Shown in pieces: positions 8,265 to 17,648 of a stretch of DNA of 64,000 nt. This stretch comes from Candidatus Protochlamydia sp. (GTDB taxonomy: Bacteria; Chlamydiota; Chlamydiia; Chlamydiales; Parachlamydiaceae). Position 1 is the stretch's first letter, and each line of letters begins with the position of its first letter. The DNA lies in assembly GCA_013695355.1 (NCBI GenBank), contig JACDAQ010000026.1:155796-219795 (forward strand), in the 5' to 3' direction. The translations under genes and the position numbers were made by a program. The notes under the pieces are model-generated. The model did not search any database, was not told the origin of the DNA, and saw only the letters and a program-made list of their open reading frames with translations.

Positions 8265-9668
8265 ATGGAGAAGAAAAAATTCGATGTGATTGTGCTAGGC
8301 GGAGGTCCCGGAGGGTATCCAGCAGCCATTCGGGCTGCCAGTCAAGGGAAATCGGTCGCTTTAATTGAGGCCAAAGAATTAGGCGGAACATGCCTGAACA
8401 GGGGATGCATTCCCTCAAAAGCGCTGATCGCGGGCTCTGAAATTGTCAGCCGGCTAAAAGAAGCCGAAGAGTTCGGCATTCATGTAGAGAACATCCAAAT
8501 TGATTACGCCAGGCTCTCTTCACATAAAGATAAAGTCGTAGGTAAAATGCGCCGAGGGCTTGAGGGTTTGATTGCAGCTCACCCAATCACCCTAATCAGA
8601 GGGTTTGGCGAACTGCAATCCCCTACGGAAATCAAAATCAAAGGTGAAAATGCCCAAACCGTGATCGGAGGAAAAATCATTATCGCCACAGGCTCTGAAC
8701 CGCGCAATATGAAAGCTTTTCCATTTGATTTCGAGCGCATTCATGATTCCACTTCATTATTACAAATGAATGCCTTGCCAAAAAAATTGATTGTTGTAGG
8801 AGGCGGGGTCATTGGCTGTGAATTTGCATCTCTTTTCGCTACTTTGAAAGTTGAAGTGACTATACTGGAGCTTTTACCGACAATTCTTTCGACTGAAGCC
8901 AAAGAAGTGGCCGAAGCTTTGTCAAAGGCCTTTACCAAGCGGGGGATCCAAATTGAGGCGGGAATTAAAGTCACAAAAATAGAGCGGGATGGAAACACCG
9001 TCAAGGTTCATGTGGAGGGGGGCAGGACATTTACAGCCGATTGCTGTTTAGTCTCTGTTGGGCGTTCGCTAAATACAAAGGGGATCGGATTGGAAAAAGC
9101 CGGCGTAATCGTGCAAGAAAATGGGATGGTCCAGGTCAATGAGCGAATGGAAACGTCTGTCGATGGGATTTATGCCGTTGGAGACATTGCATCAAAGTGG
9201 TGGCTGGCCCATGTTGCAAGCCACCAAGGACTGGTGGCGGCTGATAACGCTTGTGGTAAAAATGCAATGATGCACTACAATGCAATCCCTTCGGTAATTT
9301 TCACCCATCCTGAAATAGCGACGGTGGGATTGTCTTTGGAAGAAGCAACAAAACAAGGCTTTCAGGCTAAGGCTGCCCCCTTCCCTTTTCAGGCTTTAGG
9401 TAAATCCCAAGCAGCTCTTGAGACCGAAGGCTTTGCCCAGGTCGTTGTTGATGGCAAAACAGGCCAGGTCCTAGGCGCCCAGGTAGTAGGGCATGATGCA
9501 TCGGTACTCATAGCTGAAATGACTTTAGCGATCGCAAATGAGTTGACTGTTGAATGCATAGCAGAAACGATCCATGCCCACCCGACTTTATCTGAAGCGT
9601 GGCTGGAATCGGCCTTTTTGGCCGAAGGTCTGCCTTTACATCTGCCGCCCAAAAAAAAATATACTTAA
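8265..9668 (+). CDS. lpdA: Dihydrolipoamide dehydrogenase (E3)
   Basis: 467 residues from ATG 8265, a normal E3 length. This start directly precedes the FAD-binding motif (KFDVIVLGGGPGGYPAAIRA) and has AAGGG four bases upstream; an upstream ATG at 8199 would add 22 untypical residues. The redox disulfide motif GGTCLNRGCIPSKAL, the NAD-binding VVGGGVIGCEFASLF, the second FAD contact YAVGDIA and the C-terminal catalytic HAHPTLSE are all present. It re-oxidises lipoyl groups of the 2-oxoacid dehydrogenase complexes. lipA follows about 100 bases downstream, the same order as in C. trachomatis (CT557-CT558, from memory). Confidence 0.97.
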   Translation: MEKKKFDVIVLGGGPGGYPAAIRAASQGKSVALIEAKELGGTCLNRGCIPSKALIAGSEIVSRLKEAEEFGIHVENIQIDYARLSSHKDKVVGKMRRGLEGLIAAHPITLIRGFGELQSPTEIKIKGENAQTVIGGKIIIATGSEPRNMKAFPFDFERIHDSTSLLQMNALPKKLIVVGGGVIGCEFASLFATLKVEVTILELLPTILSTEAKEVAEALSKAFTKRGIQIEAGIKVTKIERDGNTVKVHVEGGRTFTADCCLVSVGRSLNTKGIGLEKAGVIVQENGMVQVNERMETSVDGIYAVGDIASKWWLAHVASHQGLVAADNACGKNAMMHYNAIPSVIFTHPEIATVGLSLEEATKQGFQAKAAPFPFQALGKSQAALETEGFAQVVVDGKTGQVLGAQVVGHDASVLIAEMTLAIANELTVECIAETIHAHPTLSEAWLESAFLAEGLPLHLPPKKKYT

Positions 9669-9766
9669 GAAACTGTTCAAAATGAACGCAAATTCCAGTT
9701 TCGGATTTGCATGGGTATAAAAACGCATCTTTGCCGCTTTGCTTGAAATTATTTAGGACAGAATCT

Positions 9767-10717
9767 ATGGAATCAAAAGTAAGAAGGCTGAACGTTCTTC
9801 CCTCCCATCCGGAGTTTGCGGTTGAAGAGCAGGCTGTCGGTCCAGGGCGCTTTCCTTCCTGGCTGCATCGAAAGCTGCCTAAAGGGAGCGTTCTCAATCA
9901 AACGGGGACTATTCTTAGTGGTAATCGTGTCTATACTGTATGCGAAGAGGCTAAGTGTCCTAATTTACTGGAATGCTGGTCCAGGAAAACCGCCACTTTT
10001 TTGGTAATGGGAAAAGAATGCACACGCAGCTGCGGTTTTTGCGATATCGATTTTTCTAAGGCTCCAAAGCCTTTGGAAATGGATGAACCTTATAGAGTGG
10101 CGCAAGCTGTCAAGGAATTGGGCTTAAGGCATGTTGTTATTACCATGGTTGCCAGGGACGATCTAGAGGATGGGGGAAGTGCCCATTTGATCAAGGTCAT
10201 TGAAGAAATCCGGCTTATAAATGAAGCGGCAACGATTGAGCTCCTGACCTCAGATTTTAACGGCAATTCATCCGCCCTGACAGCAGTTTTAAAGGCACTT
10301 CCTGATATTTTTAATCATAATATTGAAACAGTCAGGTCTCTGACTCCGCGTGTACGCAATAAAGCAACCTACTTGCGAACCTTAGCTGTCCTCGAACAGG
10401 CCTCTTCCCAACGTATTAATAGGAAGATGAAAGTGAAGTCGGGGCTGATGCTCGGGCTCGGAGAAACGGAGAATGAAGTTTATGAAACATTGGACGATTT
10501 AAAAAATGCAGGATGCGATATCGTCACAATCGGACAATATCTTCAACCCAATCGGCGAAAATTATCTGTAAAAAAATTTATTCCTCCTGACCAGTTTAAA
10601 AAGTATGAAGAATATGGACTTAAGATCGGCATCCCCTATTTGTATTGCGGTCCTTTCGTCCGTTCAAGTTATAATGCCGATGTAATTTTAGAAAATTTGA
10701 GGAACCATGACGCCTGA
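9767..10717 (+). CDS. lipA: Lipoyl synthase
   Basis: 316 residues from ATG 9767, which has AGGA eight bases upstream; an in-frame ATG at 9707 would add 20 residues that do not resemble the family. Both cluster motifs are visible: the N-terminal CEEAKCPNLLEC (auxiliary 4Fe-4S cluster that donates sulfur) and the radical-SAM CTRSCGFCDID. GLGETENEV and the C-terminal RSSYNAD, which supplies the serine ligand, are also present. It inserts two sulfurs into octanoyl groups on E2 or GcvH domains. It partners functionally with lpdA, and its 3' end overlaps the HEAT-type gene by 11 bases. Confidence 0.97.
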   Translation: MESKVRRLNVLPSHPEFAVEEQAVGPGRFPSWLHRKLPKGSVLNQTGTILSGNRVYTVCEEAKCPNLLECWSRKTATFLVMGKECTRSCGFCDIDFSKAPKPLEMDEPYRVAQAVKELGLRHVVITMVARDDLEDGGSAHLIKVIEEIRLINEAATIELLTSDFNGNSSALTAVLKALPDIFNHNIETVRSLTPRVRNKATYLRTLAVLEQASSQRINRKMKVKSGLMLGLGETENEVYETLDDLKNAGCDIVTIGQYLQPNRRKLSVKKFIPPDQFKKYEEYGLKIGIPYLYCGPFVRSSYNADVILENLRNHDA

Positions 10718-11618
10718 TTCATTCAATGAACACTATCCTTTAGCCGATGCCGTAGACCATGAAATCTTAATGCATCGCGATGCCCATTTCGGAGGTCTTT
10801 TTTCAATTATGCTTCAATATTATCGGGATGAAGGAAAAGGGGTGCAGCCTGATTTTACCATTAAACGTATTGAACGTTTGGCGCTACTTGAAGATCAATT
10901 AAAGGAAAATTTGGCCGCCTTATTTTTAACTTCCCAGGAAGCTCAGAGGGTAGCGGATGCCAGGGAGGCTTACGAAAATCTGCGTGCAATTTATGCCGTA
11001 AAAAATCCAAAAAATATTCAGCCCAAATTAATTGCCGATTTAATCCTAACGGAAGATGAGGAGGGGGAAGAAGAAGTCAGGGCTATTGCAGCCGAAAAAG
11101 ATAAGATTGTTCCCGCCCTGATTCAGCTGTTAGGGAATGAGCAATACCACGATCCTCTCTTTCCCGGTTATGGCATGGCCCCTATCCTCATTGTAAAATG
11201 TTTAGGAGCAATTGGGGATAAAAAAGCCATTATCTCCTTATTCGAAGCCTTGGGTAAAGATGATTTTTTTACAGACGAACAGATTTTGAAAGCATTAAAG
11301 TTGATCGGGGATCCTGCGAAAGCTTTTCTATTAAGGGTCCTTGCGGGGAGGCCGCTTAATGAAGATAATGAGCGTGCAGCGATTGCACTAGTCGCTTTTA
11401 AAGATGATGTGGAGGTTGCTTCAACCTGCTTTGAATTGCTAAAGCAGCCAGACATTCAAAAAGATATCTGCCTTTCAACGTATTGCGCTCTGGCATGCTC
11501 TGGTTTGCAGGATACCTCTCAGCGTGAAGCCTATCGCGCAATGGCTGATAGCCTTGGTAAATCCTCACTTAAGGAAGATATGAAAAGTATCATTCGTGAA
11601 TGGAATACAAATTCATAG
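10707..11618 (+). CDS. HEAT-repeat-like protein, unknown function
   Basis: 303 residues, soluble, almost all helical. From about residue 130 onward the helix pairs look like degenerate HEAT/PBS-lyase repeats (IVPALIQLLGN..., PILIVKCLGAIGDKKAIISLFEAL, ILKALKLIGDPAKAFLLRVLAG, AAIALVAFKDDVEVASTCFELL). The N-terminal 120 residues are a separate helical region. Such repeats bind other proteins. It overlaps lipA by 11 bases and is probably in the lpdA-lipA operon. In C. trachomatis the genes after lipA encode type III secretion parts, but nothing here shows such a role. Confidence 0.7.
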   Translation: MTPDSFNEHYPLADAVDHEILMHRDAHFGGLFSIMLQYYRDEGKGVQPDFTIKRIERLALLEDQLKENLAALFLTSQEAQRVADAREAYENLRAIYAVKNPKNIQPKLIADLILTEDEEGEEEVRAIAAEKDKIVPALIQLLGNEQYHDPLFPGYGMAPILIVKCLGAIGDKKAIISLFEALGKDDFFTDEQILKALKLIGDPAKAFLLRVLAGRPLNEDNERAAIALVAFKDDVEVASTCFELLKQPDIQKDICLSTYCALACSGLQDTSQREAYRAMADSLGKSSLKEDMKSIIREWNTNS

Positions 11619-11639
11619 ACATAAATATTTCTCTGATAG

Positions 11640-11782
11640 TATACCCCAAGTGAACTCAAAAATTGGCCCTAAAAGCTCCCGCGGTCGACGGGTCAAATGA
11701 CCCTATGTTATTTATTGGATTGTTTTAAATACGCCAAATACAGGGTTTCTACTAATCTAATTTTTTGATTCACTTTGGTATA
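11640..11782. repeat. Palindromic MITE-like element, family B copy 1
   Basis: 143 bases with inverted ends TATACCCCAAGTGAACTC (left) and the complement of TATACCAAAGTGAATC (right). Inside are AGCTCCCGCGGTCGACGG and GTCAAATGACC. A second, better conserved copy lies at 17803-17967. It has no coding capacity and fills almost the whole gap between the HEAT-type gene and the DUF1796 gene. Confidence 0.75.
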
Positions 11783-11817
11783 AAGTTTGAAAAATTTTTT
11801 AATTCTTTGAGCATTAA

Positions 11818-12516
11818 ATGAAAATTTTTAAAATATTGATCTTATCGGCTTGTTTTTTGCTAGGCTACTTGCCGGCCCATGCTGGAACACATTTTATCAG
11901 TTTAGGGCGAGACTGCCAGGTGGCTGGGAGAATGATAGCTTTCAATCTACGAAATGCAGCCTATCCATTGGATTGGATGGTCTCACCCCACTTTAATGGG
12001 GTCACCCAAGTAATCAAAGATGATTTCAAATATTTTTTAGATCCAGCTTTTCTTGAATACAAGATAGAAAATATTGAAAATACTTATTATCATTTCACTT
12101 TTAATCATTTTTTTCCTTTGGTTGGACAACCTGTTACTAAAGATGTTCATATCGCGGGAACGGTTGTCCCAAATTACTTAGATTATTTGCCTGCTGTACA
12201 GGAAACCCAAGGAAGGCGAATTACCCGCCTGCTAAATCTTTTATCTTCCAGAGAAAAGGTTGTTTTTATCCGCACCCATGCTTCGCAACAAGAGGTGTTA
12301 ACTTTTGTCAATATGATCAAGACAAAATACCCTCGTCTTGATTTTCTTTTGGTAGTCGTCAATGAAAAAAATGGGCTGAGTTATAGTTGGAGTATTCCGA
12401 ACGTATTAAATTTTGATGCGAGCCAGCGGTGTGGATTAGCAGATTGGTGGAATGACAATGAATGGCAACTAATTTTTCAAAAAATCGCCATTCACTTAAC
12501 GTGTCATCAAAATTAA
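11818..12516 (+). CDS. Exported DUF1796-like protein (putative cysteine peptidase)
   Basis: 232 residues. A clear signal peptide (ILILSACFLLGYLPAHA, cleavage before GTH) is followed by the DUF1796 hallmark FISLGRDCQVAGRM and the AAYPLDWMVS block. Later come conserved His/Asp-containing segments, VVFIRTHASQQEV, and a Trp-rich C-terminus. The family has been proposed to be papain-like cysteine peptidases, with the Cys in GRDCQ as nucleophile; this is prediction only. Export to periplasm or beyond is likely from the signal peptide. No functional partner is adjacent. Confidence 0.72.
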   Translation: MKIFKILILSACFLLGYLPAHAGTHFISLGRDCQVAGRMIAFNLRNAAYPLDWMVSPHFNGVTQVIKDDFKYFLDPAFLEYKIENIENTYYHFTFNHFFPLVGQPVTKDVHIAGTVVPNYLDYLPAVQETQGRRITRLLNLLSSREKVVFIRTHASQQEVLTFVNMIKTKYPRLDFLLVVVNEKNGLSYSWSIPNVLNFDASQRCGLADWWNDNEWQLIFQKIAIHLTCHQN

Positions 12517-12650
12517 GAATCTTTAAATATAATAACTCTTTCTATTTTTAAAATGGTTTGTTTTTAGGAAGCCTAACAAAAGAAAAATGAGTCTAAAAAA
12601 ATGCAGTACAAAGATAAATGAGACGAAGAATGGCCTTTGAAGTTATTACA

Positions 12651-12782
12651 AGATGGGCAGGATCGCTGCGCGGCAGGATAGGTCAAAATAATTTGAGTTA
12701 ATATGCTTGCAGTTTAAGTTGCTTCATATCCTGCTCATCCTGTCGCTTAAGGCGATCCTGCTTATCCTGTTTAATTCAAATT
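12651..12782. repeat. CAGGAT-type palindromic repeat cluster, copy 1
   Basis: The left side carries GATGGGCAGGATCGC and CAGGATAGG. The right side carries the complementary ATCCTGCTCATCCTGTCGC and GCGATCCTGCTTATCCTG, and the flanks AAAATAATTTGAGTTAA and TTAATTCAAATTATTTT are also inverted. The nine-base unit CAGGATNNN is repeated in tandem within each arm. A second, tidier copy lies at 20741-20827. The remainder of the 12517-12800 gap shows nothing else. Confidence 0.65.
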
Positions 12783-12800
12783 ATTTTAATCAAGTTAAGA

Positions 12801-14513
12801 TCAGATCATCAGCATTTGCTGTTTTTCAAACTTGCGCTGTTCCTGGTCCAGCCGCCCTAATTCGTATCCTTCATAATCAACAAATTTAAAAAAGCGTTCG
12901 AAAGCGGGGTAAGCATCCGAGACCTGCTTAGCCATGGTTTGAGCAATGTAGCGATAAGCGGGGTGTCCGGCAGGGGAGGAGCGAAGCTCGCACATCCATT
13001 GTAGCGCCCTCAAATTTAAGTGAAAATACCATCTGATATTATAGGCCATTGGGACGACATACTGTGCCTCTTCAGGAAGCTCGGCCGCCATCATATCAAA
13101 TACCATCTTAGCTTGATGAAGGGCCTGGCAATATTCTTCTTCGTAGGGTGTGTTTTGAATTTCAGGCGGGATGTAAAAGCCGTAATCGCAGCATAAGAGC
13201 TGCCTTTCTTGCGTTAAAGTACGATGCCGGTGTAAATCACGATAGGCTCCGAAATCTGAGACAATTTCGAAAGTAAATTCAGCATGCTCCAAAGCCCGGG
13301 GAGATTTCTGCCTGCGATTTTCTCGCGCATTGCATCCAGCATCTAAAATCCGTGCGAGTTCTTCATCAGGTAAGGTTTTGCAATGGCCCCACAATTCAGG
13401 GAGTCCCTTGTCGGTCACTGTATATAATAGGGCGGCCGCCACTTTTGCAACAGCTTGAGGATCGCAGGAAACTAAGCGCACGCCAGGCACAAGAGAGCGA
13501 TCGCATTGATCCACATGCTGCTCTGCAAGGAGCTTAAGTTCTGTTTGCATCGTTTCAAAAAAACGGGCATAAGTTTGATGGGTTCGATGCATGGGGTTGG
13601 AGCGGCGTACAAAAGAGGGAATGATTTTAGATAATTCCTCATAGCTTCTCTTTCCGATATCCTGAAGTTCAACGAGATTTTGGCAATTCATTTTATGAAT
13701 GAGCTGCTCGTAGAAACGGCCATTTCCAAAAATTCCCATATTAGTCAAGGTCCCTGCCGGTAAAAGGCCGCGCAGGCAGTCCAGCACCTTTGCCCTTAAG
13801 GCTGCCGTATAGGCTGTTTTAGAAATAGAAGGATCTTTAGGAAAGCGTTGCTCTATAATGGATGTCACTGGAGGAATTAGCCGGCTATAGGTTTCGAAAA
13901 GCCTATTGCAGGTTTGGATGTAGCTATCCCGGTAGGCAGATGTCATTAAAATTGGGTCGCGGTAGAAGAGGTACTCGCCGTTTACCTTTTGGTCAAAATA
14001 AATGTAGCGAGTTGATTTTTCCAGAGGCGAACCCCCAATCCGGCTGTCTTCAATAACTTTAGCTGCGATCATAGAAATATTTTCTATAGCTAAGTGCGCT
14101 CCCCCTAATTCACCGATAGAATCGTCTCCATACCCATCTAAAATGCGATCGTAAAAAGATTGGGCTTTTTTTATCGCTTCAGTCTGTTGATGGGCGTGCT
14201 GTTCTTCTTTATTGAAAGTATTCCCGGTAATTGCTTCGAAAGCTGCTTCTTCATTATTATTGATAAATTCTTTTAGCAGCAAAGTCCGTAATCCCAGATT
14301 GGATCGTGAATAACGGGAAAACAGGGCTCCCTTAATTACTTCTGGCAAATTCCGCAAACCGAATACGTGGCCTGAAGTATTAGTGACATACTTATTCAAA
14401 GTTTTGATTTGATCTTCGGTAAAACTTTCGTAATCATCTGTCAACATACAATAAGATCCTTCTGGAAAAAAGTTCAGAGCGTGTTCCCTAAGAACCTGTT
14501 CAATATTTATCAT
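12801..14513 (-). CDS. thyX: Flavin-dependent thymidylate synthase, tandem-domain chlamydial type
   Basis: 570 residues, about twice a typical single-domain ThyX; chlamydial ThyX (CT632 in C. trachomatis) is also long. There are two ThyX-like halves. In the first, the signature region is SRIGGSPLEKSTRY (157-170), keeping S..R-Y but lacking RHR. In the second, HAEFTFEIVSDF leads into LHRHRTLTQERQ with RHR at 429-431 but without the classic serines. The halves thus look complementary, as if one active site is assembled from both. It makes dTMP from dUMP with methylenetetrahydrofolate, FAD and NADPH. The start region itself resembles the repeat motif found upstream (GAACAGGTTCT). Confidence 0.92.
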   Translation of the reverse strand: MINIEQVLREHALNFFPEGSYCMLTDDYESFTEDQIKTLNKYVTNTSGHVFGLRNLPEVIKGALFSRYSRSNLGLRTLLLKEFINNNEEAAFEAITGNTFNKEEQHAHQQTEAIKKAQSFYDRILDGYGDDSIGELGGAHLAIENISMIAAKVIEDSRIGGSPLEKSTRYIYFDQKVNGEYLFYRDPILMTSAYRDSYIQTCNRLFETYSRLIPPVTSIIEQRFPKDPSISKTAYTAALRAKVLDCLRGLLPAGTLTNMGIFGNGRFYEQLIHKMNCQNLVELQDIGKRSYEELSKIIPSFVRRSNPMHRTHQTYARFFETMQTELKLLAEQHVDQCDRSLVPGVRLVSCDPQAVAKVAAALLYTVTDKGLPELWGHCKTLPDEELARILDAGCNARENRRQKSPRALEHAEFTFEIVSDFGAYRDLHRHRTLTQERQLLCCDYGFYIPPEIQNTPYEEEYCQALHQAKMVFDMMAAELPEEAQYVVPMAYNIRWYFHLNLRALQWMCELRSSPAGHPAYRYIAQTMAKQVSDAYPAFERFFKFVDYEGYELGRLDQEQRKFEKQQMLMI

Positions 14514-14521
14514 CCGATCGA

Positions 14522-14720
14522 AGATTTTGAACAGGTTCTAAAAACCTGAATTTTGGGTTTCTCCTCGATATTTAGGGAATCTCGCTCCCTATCTTCCCCC
14601 TTTCTCTTTCTATCGATTTGATATTAAAGCGAAAGGATAAATCTAAGGCACGATGCCCCTTACAACCTGATCATAGATTTTGAACAGGTTCTTACATTCA
14701 ATGAGATTAGAACTCAGGTT
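14522..14720. repeat. Palindromic dispersed element, family A copy 2
   Basis: This shares with 4411-4580 the order AACCTGA..TTT, TTTCTCCTCGA, GAATCTCG..CCTATCTTC, CTTTCTCTTTC, TATCGATTTGATATT and AAATCTA.G.ACGAT. It ends with AACTCAGGTT. The core is also flanked by an 18-base direct repeat AGATTTTGAACAGGTTCT at 14522-14539 and 14675-14692. The same GAACAGGTTCT string occurs in the first codons of thyX. It has no coding capacity. Confidence 0.7.
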
Positions 14721-14762
14721 AAAAAGGAATCAATGTTCGGTTGGCGTGAAGGTCTCTCAAGA

Positions 14763-14920
14763 TTAAATAAAAATCATCCCATATTTAATTAGATGACTTT
14801 CGAGTAAGCCTTGAAGCGCCTAACGCATATATGGAATCACCACTTTAGAATGCCACAAATCTTGCACTCTTTCAAGCAAAATGTCATCATTCACACCAAA
14901 CAGATGATTAAGATTAGTGG
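14763..14920 (-). pseudogene. Decayed gene fragment
   Basis: The minus strand reads NHLFGVNDDILLERVQDLWH and SKVVIPYMR, then an in-frame TAG, then ALQGLLESHLIKYGMIFI and a stop. The composition is protein-like but there is no start signal, and the upstream edge runs into the short repeat at 14905-14929. It is probably the 3' end of a lost gene. I recognise no family. Confidence 0.4.
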
Positions 14921-14952
14921 GATAGGTTTATCTTTCGTCAAAGAGGTAATTG

Positions 14953-15825
14953 ATGATTATTGAACAATGGAAAGAGTGGAACCAACAAGGTTTGATTCCT
15001 GGGCCTGATGAAGGTGAGGCAGATTGGAAGAGTCGGATCGCTTATTGCTTGCAGCTAAAGAAAGAATTAGCTGTCATGATGGAAAAAAATTTCCCTTTTT
15101 GTGAAGCGGAGGCAGGCAATGCGGCTGAGGGAATTGCAATTACCGAACCCCTGTACGACCTTTCACCTGAATGGGTACCTATTTTTTATAATAATTTTCA
15201 ACTGGCTCCGTGGCACGGAGGGTGCGCCTGGATTTTTCAATTAAATGAACAAACGCCTACAGCAGCTTTTTTGCAACTTAGAAGCTGTTTCAGATTTAAA
15301 AATAAATTTTTATTTTTCTACACGCGGCAGGAATTAATAGCACATGAACTTGCCCATATAGGAAGGATGATGTTTGAAGAACCTATATTTGAAGAGATCT
15401 TGGCTTATCGCACTTCGGCTTCAAAAGGGCGGCAATGGCTGGGGCCGATTGTGCAATCTTCCAAAGAAAGTTTATTTTTTTTAGGAAGTTTAGCTATGAT
15501 AACAATGGTGAATTTAGCCTTTATGGTTTTAAACCAACCTTTTCCGATGCACATTTCCTTGGCCCTCTGGCTCTTTCCGATGACCCTTTTATTTATGGCT
15601 TTTATACGCCTTGGGAGAAGGCAATTGATTTTTAAGCGGTGCTGTCAGCAGATAAAAATTATTTTATCCGCTTCGCAAAAAGCGCATGCCTTGGCCTATC
15701 GCCTTTCAGACCAAGAAATTTTTCTATTTTCCAGTTCTTCCTCTTCTGCGATTTTGTCTTATATTTCAGAACAAAAATCTTTTCGATGGACTTTTTTAAA
15801 AGCAGTTTATTTGTCGGATATTTGA
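14953..15825 (+). CDS. Membrane protein with HExxH zinc-peptidase-like motif
   Basis: 290 residues. ATG 14953 has AGAGG seven bases upstream. The motif ELIAHELAHIGRMMFEE (about 133-149) contains HELAH, a zincin-type HExxH, with a downstream Glu-rich stretch (EEPIFEEILAYRTS) that could give the third ligand. Two hydrophobic segments follow at about 175-195 and 200-220, then a cytosolic tail. This layout suggests a membrane-associated metallopeptidase, but I cannot place it in a named family and the motif could be coincidental. Its 3' end overlaps the convergent 613-residue gene by 19 bases. Confidence 0.65.
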   Translation: MIIEQWKEWNQQGLIPGPDEGEADWKSRIAYCLQLKKELAVMMEKNFPFCEAEAGNAAEGIAITEPLYDLSPEWVPIFYNNFQLAPWHGGCAWIFQLNEQTPTAAFLQLRSCFRFKNKFLFFYTRQELIAHELAHIGRMMFEEPIFEEILAYRTSASKGRQWLGPIVQSSKESLFFLGSLAMITMVNLAFMVLNQPFPMHISLALWLFPMTLLFMAFIRLGRRQLIFKRCCQQIKIILSASQKAHALAYRLSDQEIFLFSSSSSSAILSYISEQKSFRWTFLKAVYLSDI

Positions 15826-17648
15826 GCTGCAAAAAAGCGTGAATTAAAATAAACTTCCAGTTCATTCGTAAGGTTTAAAGCGCGGCCTTCTAGATCTTCA
15901 ATTGTCGAGGAGTTGAATATTTGAATGTCTTTATCGTATTTTTGGTTAAGCCGCTCTGTTGTTCGTTCTTCTTTTTCCTCGAATGCCTCTTCCATTTCCT
16001 CTAAAAAAGTAATTAATTGTTGAAAGGCGCACATTTGAATTTTTCTTTCAAAATCATTCAGCATCGGAGGAGGAAAACCAATTTTCTCAGAGAAGTATTG
16101 CAAGATAATCGCTTGAGAGGCTTTTCCAAGCATCGTGCCCATCAATTGTAGATAGGGCGTTGAGAAGTTGGCAGCGTCTAATGTTAGGAGAAAAGCTCTT
16201 TGGCTTTTTTCGAGACTAGAAATGGCATATTGCAAGCGTTCCTGAGGTTTGGCTGTTCTTAAGGGAGTTGTTTTTTCTTCCAGCCATTCCTTTTCAAGAC
16301 GCTTGGCCGGACCTTCGATAAAACCTTCCAAAAGTTTCAGATGGGTAGAAGTTAAACAATCAAAAGTGGATGGCTTATGTGAAATATATTCATAGAATTT
16401 ATCTAAAATTATTTCAGAATTTAAATTTAAATCCTTAAAATAAAGCGGGTATAAAGAAGCGTGCTTTAAAATAAGCTCTTGCACCTGACGATGTTTTTTG
16501 AGAAGAACTAATTTATTTTGATCAAAGCTCACCCTCTGATGATGAAAATGGCGCTTGGCTATATTCATATACTTAGGATCGGATTCAGACAAAAGATGTT
16601 GAGAGAGGGCCTTTTTTTTCTGGTCAATTTGTTTGAAGAAAGGAGCTTGTTCGGTTCGTAAAGGATGGGCCTCTGTTAAAATGCCTGCCAAAGACCAGCC
16701 TGAATGCTGCGAAGGGTAGGGGAAGCCTGAGTGCAGCGATCTCGGTACCATGTGAAAGCTGTGAAGGATGGGCATGCTCATTAATTTCGAGTCAGCTGTA
16801 TGTTGTTTAAAAGATCCGATCAGAGAAATGGAGGTGCCCGGGGCCATTTCTAACGTCTGCTGCATGATAATCAATTCATTTTCCAACGTCATTTGGATGG
16901 GTGTTTGCTTGACCAACTTTAGCACTTCGGCAATTGAATGGGGTTGCGGCAAATCTGAAATAGCGAAGCGGGTCGCCTTTAAACAAAAGGTATCACGCAG
17001 AAATTGTTCGTTTTTTTTGTGGGTCGAATGGAAGGACGAGTTCTTTTTTTGAGCAGGATCAAGATCAAAAGCAGCCCCAATTTCTTTGAAGGTCTTTTGA
17101 GCTTTTTCCGCATTAACATTTGAATCTGCGGTAATGTATATGCTTCGAGGCAATTGAATAGTTTGGCCTCTGATTTCTTCATCAAGGAGGATTTTATTCC
17201 TTTCGTAATTATAATTCTGCATGGTCTCTTTGGTTGAAGCATCCTTTGCTACAAACGTATTATACCGTTCGATGACGGACCTGGCGGATTTAGCTAATGA
17301 TCTTTGAGAAGGATCTCCTTCTTCAAGTTGGGAAATAAGGGGGGAATGGCTGTTAAGGATATCGCGGGCCAAAAGAAGTTCCTGCTTAATCTGACGAAGT
17401 TTCTTCTCCTGCTCCTGCCGGACATGATCGGAAAGAAGTGAACCGATGTAACACTTCCCTAATGCTATAATCCTTTTTAGAGGAGTCAAATGCTTTGCGA
17501 CCAATTGCCCCTCTTCAGTTACTTCAAGGCTGGAAGCTTCGCTGCGCGTAAAAGTGTCAATTTTGACAATGGCCGCCTTTAGAACTTCAGTGGGGTCCTG
17601 AAAGGTTTTTAAGGAAGGCTCTTTAAATGATGATTGATTTGTGTCCAT
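15807..17648 (-). CDS. Large hypothetical protein, helical, unknown function
   Basis: 613 residues with no clear signal peptide or membrane span. The N-terminus is Ser/Thr/Glu-rich. Long helical stretches occur near 85-115, 440-500 and 540-590, the last strongly charged (LEEMEEAFEEKEERTTERL). No recognisable catalytic motif is seen. Its size, polar N-terminus and the absence of obvious housekeeping features would fit a lineage-specific chlamydial protein, possibly secreted, but this is a guess. It is transcribed alone, followed by the convergent HExxH gene. Confidence 0.6.
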   Translation of the reverse strand: MDTNQSSFKEPSLKTFQDPTEVLKAAIVKIDTFTRSEASSLEVTEEGQLVAKHLTPLKRIIALGKCYIGSLLSDHVRQEQEKKLRQIKQELLLARDILNSHSPLISQLEEGDPSQRSLAKSARSVIERYNTFVAKDASTKETMQNYNYERNKILLDEEIRGQTIQLPRSIYITADSNVNAEKAQKTFKEIGAAFDLDPAQKKNSSFHSTHKKNEQFLRDTFCLKATRFAISDLPQPHSIAEVLKLVKQTPIQMTLENELIIMQQTLEMAPGTSISLIGSFKQHTADSKLMSMPILHSFHMVPRSLHSGFPYPSQHSGWSLAGILTEAHPLRTEQAPFFKQIDQKKKALSQHLLSESDPKYMNIAKRHFHHQRVSFDQNKLVLLKKHRQVQELILKHASLYPLYFKDLNLNSEIILDKFYEYISHKPSTFDCLTSTHLKLLEGFIEGPAKRLEKEWLEEKTTPLRTAKPQERLQYAISSLEKSQRAFLLTLDAANFSTPYLQLMGTMLGKASQAIILQYFSEKIGFPPPMLNDFERKIQMCAFQQLITFLEEMEEAFEEKEERTTERLNQKYDKDIQIFNSSTIEDLEGRALNLTNELEVYFNSRFFAAQISDK

